Source: Psychrobacter sp. (GTDB lineage: Bacteria; Pseudomonadota; Gammaproteobacteria; Pseudomonadales; Moraxellaceae). From it: DNA of 25,170 nt. Location: positions 1 to 25,170 of the forward strand of contig NZ_JAKDJE010000043.1 in NCBI RefSeq assembly GCF_030454045.1, read 5' to 3'. Every line of letters starts with the position of its first letter. The first letter of the stretch is position 1. Made by a program: the position numbers and the translations under genes. Shown in pieces: positions 21,586-25,170 of the stretch. Under the pieces are notes generated by a model. That model was not told where the DNA came from. It ran no database searches and saw nothing but the letters and a program-made list of their open reading frames with translations.

Positions 21586-23241
21586 TTATAGCGACTTTAA
21601 GAACGCATTTAGCTCGGCGCGACCTTGCTTGTCTAATTTCAATACTTGTTGCTGTTGCTTTTCTGCTTCTCCGCCGTGCCAAAGAACCGCTTCCATCAGC
21701 GTACGAGCGCGTCCATCATGTAAAAACGTCGCTTGTGGATCCACCGTTTGCGCAAGTCCCACGCCCCAAAGTGCGGGCGTGCGCCATTCATAAGAATTGG
21801 CTAAAAACTCAACTTGAGCGTCTTTGGGTGGAAGCTTACCTGCGATGGTACGATCAGCAAGGTCATCTCCCATGTCGTGCAGCAATAAATCGGTATAAGG
21901 ATAAATCACTTGTCCATGCTGCTCAAGATGATCATCGTCAGTTTTTGGCAACTGATATCTTGGTGTATGGCAGCTTTGACAGCCCATGTCATAAAAACGC
22001 TTTTTGCCCGCCAGCACAAGCTTATCATCCGCATTACGGCGGTGCGGCACTGCCAAATTACGGGTATAAAACTCCACAAACTTGGCAACATCGTCGTTCA
22101 CTTCAACGGGCGGTTTGCCATTGCCTTGCTCATCAGCACCTGTTGTCGCATTTAAGCAGACGGTCTGTGTCGGCATGCAGGACTCATGAGGACGAATATT
22201 TGACGTCAACCCCATGTCTTCGTTAAAGGCACTTTGATTTTGGGTAATCAGTTTGGTTTGACCGGCTTTCCAGCCAAAACGTCCAAGCGCACGTTTACCC
22301 GTCTGTGGATCCATCACCCAATTGAACTTACCACTGATGTCGCTATTGCTATTATCGTTCGCTTGTTTTTTAATATCGTCATCAGGTATTTGCTCTAGCA
22401 GCCCAAGTCCAATCATTGGGAGCGCCACTCGCGGTGATACCATCATTGCCTCATCAAAAGCGCCATAACCAGGGTTGGTCAGATTAAAGGTTGGCGCACG
22501 TAGCGTCTCAACATGACCATCAGCAAAGGTGACCGGCTTATCTGTCCACTGTACTGCAATTCTGGCTTCAGCAGGGACACCTTGGATACCTCGGTCTTGC
22601 AATTGCCCGCCATACATAGGGTGAACGACCTTTTCAATCAGCGAGTCCTGTAACTGTTGTCGCTGCTCATCCGTCGTTGCTGGCATCGATAAACGAAGCA
22701 ATAAACTGTCCGCATCATCATCGGCAGACATGGGCGCATGACCACGACCGTCTTTGATATGGCAAGACTGACAAGCCGCCACATTGAATAGCGCACCAAG
22801 TCCATCTCGGCTATCGGTACTGGCAGGGGCGACCACCCAAGGCTGCTTAAAAAATGCATTACCAATGAAAAACGAGCCCTTGCGCGACGCTGTCAGGTTC
22901 GATGAAGGCTTAGAGTAGCTTTCAGCACTGGTAATACTGATACCAGAGTCACCACCCTGCTTGATCTCTTGCGGATCAAAACTGACCAGTTGCTGCATCG
23001 GCACGCCAGCCAGTGCTTCGATATTTTCGGCACGTTCAGAGGTGAGCGGATGCTCGTCTTCACTAGTATTTGCGGCATACTCACTATTTGAGGCGTCGTT
23101 AGACACGCTATCGGTTGGCTGACAAGCGCTTAGCGCCGCTGCACCCATCATGAGCAGTGCAAGCTTGGATGGCAAATTTTGTATTATGCTAGAGGAAAAA
23201 GGAAAAGCAGAGGATTTGGTATAAATGGCTTTCATAAACAT
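21586..23241 (-). CDS. DUF1111 di-heme lipoprotein (thiol oxidoreductase-like)
   Basis: A 551-aa predicted periplasmic lipoprotein (lipobox LSAC, Cys40). Two c-type heme sites are present: CQSCH at 157-161 (followed by IKDGRGHAP) and CQSCH at 421-425 (followed by TPRYQLP). Between them are FNLTNPGYG, GLGLLEQIP and a MGLTSNIR-HESC region, and at the C-terminus LWGVGLAQT and FLHDGRARTLMEAVLWHGGEA. This is the DHOR/DUF1111 family (PF06537), related to di-heme peroxidases and MauG. The start at ATG 23241 follows AAGG with 6-nt spacing; longer frames lack a ribosome binding site. A role in periplasmic iron redox chemistry with the imelysins is an inference from context. Confidence 0.87.
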   Translation of the reverse strand: MFMKAIYTKSSAFPFSSSIIQNLPSKLALLMMGAAALSACQPTDSVSNDASNSEYAANTSEDEHPLTSERAENIEALAGVPMQQLVSFDPQEIKQGGDSGISITSAESYSKPSSNLTASRKGSFFIGNAFFKQPWVVAPASTDSRDGLGALFNVAACQSCHIKDGRGHAPMSADDDADSLLLRLSMPATTDEQRQQLQDSLIEKVVHPMYGGQLQDRGIQGVPAEARIAVQWTDKPVTFADGHVETLRAPTFNLTNPGYGAFDEAMMVSPRVALPMIGLGLLEQIPDDDIKKQANDNSNSDISGKFNWVMDPQTGKRALGRFGWKAGQTKLITQNQSAFNEDMGLTSNIRPHESCMPTQTVCLNATTGADEQGNGKPPVEVNDDVAKFVEFYTRNLAVPHRRNADDKLVLAGKKRFYDMGCQSCHTPRYQLPKTDDDHLEQHGQVIYPYTDLLLHDMGDDLADRTIAGKLPPKDAQVEFLANSYEWRTPALWGVGLAQTVDPQATFLHDGRARTLMEAVLWHGGEAEKQQQQVLKLDKQGRAELNAFLKSL

Positions 23242-23352
23242 CAAGCGCCTTAGTTTTGAGAGTAGAATCATAAAGTCGGTATCGATCACGTTGTCATTGG
23301 TATCGATAGTCTGGTTCAGAATATAGCCTTATTGGCCTATTTTGAAACGGAT

Positions 23353-23390
23353 AAATAGACGTTGCCAACCATCGTTGATAACGTCTATTT
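23353..23390. repeat. intercistronic hairpin, imelysin 1 / DUF1111
   Basis: AAATAGACGTT (23353-23363) and AACGTCTATTT (23380-23390) are perfectly complementary over 11 bp around a 16-nt loop. It lies between the two genes on the minus strand, 72 bp after the imelysin stop. There is no U run after it, so it is more like an mRNA-stabilising or attenuating hairpin than a full terminator. Confidence 0.55.
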
Positions 23391-23461
23391 ACCCAACTGA
23401 TCATTTTATCAAGGTACGTCTTATATAGATAATAAGCACCTTTTAGCTACTTGGTGTCTGC

Positions 23462-24919
23462 TTAAAACTGTGACCCCGCATCGGCATCAAGATTATCAAT
23501 ACCGACGGCTTTTGCAGCACTCTCGATACCAGTCGTCAGCTCTTTTAGGCTATTAATTCCTGCCTCTACCCAGCCGCGACGGATATTTTGCTCTTCAGCA
23601 GAAATCCCTTCTTGGCTGGCCTGACCGACCGTTGCAATCATTTGGTCAATTTTGATCCCTTCTTTCTCGCCCTTTTCAACCATGACGTTGAATGCACCTT
23701 CGACTTTACTAAAGTCAGCAGCCAATTCATCAGCTTCCTCTACATGACCGCTGTCAACGAGATAGTCTTTAATACCATAGCCACCGACTGTTTTACCAGC
23801 GACTGTCTGGTAGCTACCATTAAAGACATTTTGGATACCGCGGGCATTGTTGGCATAGCTGAGATGCGTCAAGTCACTAAAGCACTCATGCTCATCTTCG
23901 GTAGACCCTGTGACAAAAGCGACCTGCATACGCTCAGAAGCCAACTCACCCAATGCTAAACTACCCATTTGGTACATAATTTGACGCAGGCCATTATCAT
24001 ATTTACGCGCCATCAAATCACTGCGTAAAGTATTTTCGGTATCAGGCTGCCATTGGGCTTCCATCGCTGTCAAATCATCCACCAATAATTGAGTGGCGGC
24101 TTTTAAAAACTCACCACGGCGCTCACAAATACTGGCATCTTCATTGACCGTATCCCCGCTGGTACATTGTCCATCTTCTGTCATATAGTCGGTGACTGGG
24201 CGATTACCCGCGCCTTCTTTTACGCCATTGGTATCTTGACCCCATAGCATAAACTCAATCGCATGGTAGCCAGTCGTTACATTGGCTTCGCTACCACCAA
24301 TCTCGTTCATTTCTGCAAGCAGCTCAGGTGTAATTGTGCTGGTATCTTGCTTGGTACTACCGACCGTAATGCTGTCGCTATTGATGATGTTTTCTTGACC
24401 GTTGTATTCGCCTTCATAGTCATCACTGACATAATCAATCAGCGCTTCATCTAGTGGCCAAGCATTGATCTGACCTTCCCAGCTATCAATGCTATTGATC
24501 GCGCGCTTATCATTTGCCGTCACAAACCCTTCATCAAAACGGAAAATTTCCGTCTGTGAGTACGGCTGGCGCGCAGCTTTATAGGCAGCTTTTGCCGCAT
24601 CAAGGTTGGCTTGAGTTGGTGTCGCAACATAGGTATCTACCGCTGCTTGTAATGCCTTAGCAGTATCTAGCGAGTCTTTATAAGCGGCGTGTGCCATGTT
24701 TGCATAGCTGATAATCAGTCTATCAATATGTGCTTTTTCGGCAGCTGATATCTCTGTATTGTCGCCCGTTTCTGTGCTTACAACCTCTGTCTGCGTCTCA
24801 GTAGCAGCAGTGTCTTCTTCGGTTTTTTTGGTACAGCCCGATACCATTAACAATCCTGCAAGTGCAACAGCTAAAGTAGTTGGTAAAATCTTACGACGTG
24901 TTTCTGTGGTAATCGTCAT
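23462..24919 (-). CDS. imelysin-family (M75) iron-regulated lipoprotein, first gene of the operon
   Basis: A 485-aa predicted lipoprotein (lipobox VSGC, Cys29) with an acidic Thr/Glu-rich linker and a helical imelysin domain. The hallmark GxHxxE is GYHAIE (217-222: Gly217, His219, Glu222), followed by FMLWGQD; the domain opens with YANMAHAAYKDSL and has QTEIFRF and INAWPLDEALIDYV. The family includes Pseudomonas IcmP and is related to EfeO. Structural work on imelysins suggests binding rather than clear peptidase activity. ATG 24919 follows GAGG by 6 nt; the longer frame from TTG 24931 is not supported. Transcription starts from the Fur-type promoter at 25076-25105. Confidence 0.9.
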   Translation of the reverse strand: MTITTETRRKILPTTLAVALAGLLMVSGCTKKTEEDTAATETQTEVVSTETGDNTEISAAEKAHIDRLIISYANMAHAAYKDSLDTAKALQAAVDTYVATPTQANLDAAKAAYKAARQPYSQTEIFRFDEGFVTANDKRAINSIDSWEGQINAWPLDEALIDYVSDDYEGEYNGQENIINSDSITVGSTKQDTSTITPELLAEMNEIGGSEANVTTGYHAIEFMLWGQDTNGVKEGAGNRPVTDYMTEDGQCTSGDTVNEDASICERRGEFLKAATQLLVDDLTAMEAQWQPDTENTLRSDLMARKYDNGLRQIMYQMGSLALGELASERMQVAFVTGSTEDEHECFSDLTHLSYANNARGIQNVFNGSYQTVAGKTVGGYGIKDYLVDSGHVEEADELAADFSKVEGAFNVMVEKGEKEGIKIDQMIATVGQASQEGISAEEQNIRRGWVEAGINSLKELTTGIESAAKAVGIDNLDADAGSQF

Positions 24920-24979
24920 ACAAATCCTCAAAGAGATAGCAAAAGTCGTTTTGGTTAAATAGCTTCCATCATATCGATT

Positions 24980-25010
24980 ATCAAATCACGCCTTAATCAG
25001 CTGATTTGAT
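24980..25010 (-). promoter_or_regulatory. hairpin in the iron-operon leader
   Basis: ATCAAATCA (24980-24988) and TGATTTGAT (25002-25010) form a perfect 9-bp stem in the predicted 150-nt leader, with a 13-nt loop. The alternative palindrome AATCAGCTGATT (24995-25006) overlaps it, so two mutually exclusive structures are possible. Function is unknown. Confidence 0.4.
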
Positions 25011-25075
25011 CTCGTATATTTATGCTTATCGCATATTAGCAAGCTTGTAACTATTGAATAATAAAACATTAACAA

Positions 25076-25105
25076 ATTATAGTGTTATTGATAATCATTA
25101 TCAAT
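25076..25105 (-). promoter_or_regulatory. Fur-controlled promoter of the imelysin operon
   Basis: On the minus strand TTGATA (25099-25104), 17 bp, TATAAT (25076-25081) is a near-consensus sigma70 promoter. The -35 lies within the perfect 19-bp palindrome ATTGATAATCATTATCAAT (25087-25105), which contains the 7-1-7 Fur consensus TGATAATnATTATCA without mismatch. Fur-Fe(II) bound here would block polymerase, so the operon should be induced by iron shortage. Confidence 0.9.
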
Positions 25106-25117
25106 ACTTAATTTTAT

Positions 25118-25170
25118 GGTGGTGTTCTAAAAAGTATGCTGGCGATAAAAGTCAATAAAAGATCTATGCT
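25118..25170. mobile_element. second copy of the MITE, cut by the window end
   Basis: These 53 bp are identical to 1801-1853, the left end of the complete MITE, in the same orientation. The element starts 12 bp beyond the Fur palindrome. Whether it is the 132-bp form or a full insertion sequence with a transposase cannot be seen. AATTTTAT (25110-25117) would be the left target duplication. Confidence 0.88.

Noticed and set aside
21735..22226. 163-codon plus-strand frame
   Set aside because: Antisense shadow of the DUF1111 gene, whose heme motifs show that the minus strand is coding.
1..25170. CRISPR array, rRNA, prophage or toxin-antitoxin locus
   Set aside because: No regularly spaced direct repeats, rRNA sequence, phage structural gene or paired small toxin/antitoxin frames were seen. 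The only repeated element is the MITE.

Overview
The window reads as a chromosomal stretch of a moderately AT-rich gammaproteobacterium. The style of the proteins (BolA, SirB family, TrxC with an N-terminal zinc ribbon, AhpF/AhpC/OxyR, an AGCS symporter, paired imelysins with a DUF1111 partner) and the long AT-rich intergenic spacers fit Moraxellaceae, most likely Psychrobacter. That assignment is an inference from recognition, not from a search.

Layout. Positions 1-300 hold a tRNA-Gly(GCC) on the minus strand with a clear promoter and terminator, and a doubtful 42-codon ORF downstream of it. Positions 880-3400 carry an M48 lipoprotein peptidase, a 132-bp MITE with an 8-bp target duplication, bolA, a SirB-family membrane protein and an orphan lipoprotein. 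Positions 3500-8430 look like a sulfur/persulfide block: trxC, a Blh-type metallo-beta-lactamase-fold hydrolase, a divergent BigR/SqrR-like ArsR regulator, a SulP anion transporter and two tandem DUF442 proteins. A glutathione S-transferase and a sodium:alanine-type symporter follow. Positions 11060-16570 form a peroxide-defence region: ahpF, a YdcH-family small protein, an SDR dehydrogenase, ahpC and divergent oxyR, with a long dyad between ahpC and oxyR. Positions 16590-18750 hold an HD-domain hydrolase, a TPMT-type methyltransferase that overlaps it tail-to-tail, and a YgjP-type metallopeptidase.

Positions 18800-25110 are a four-gene minus-strand iron operon: imelysin lipoprotein, DUF1111 di-heme lipoprotein, second imelysin lipoprotein, DUF1513 propeller protein. 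It is driven by a consensus-like promoter (TTGATA, 17 bp, TATAAT) whose -35 box lies inside a perfect 19-bp Fur-type palindrome. The first 53 bp of a second copy of the MITE begin 12 bp beyond this Fur box and run off the end of the window.

How the genes fit together. Much of the window concerns thiol, persulfide and peroxide chemistry plus iron control: TrxC, GST, AhpCF and OxyR for peroxide, the MBL/DUF442/SulP/ArsR set for reactive sulfur, and the Fur-controlled imelysin operon for iron. The two most interesting units are the ArsR-MBL-SulP-DUF442x2 module and the two-imelysin operon, whose second imelysin has lost the histidine of the GxHxxE motif. Neither is wholly unknown as a gene neighbourhood, but the biochemical roles of several members remain undefined.
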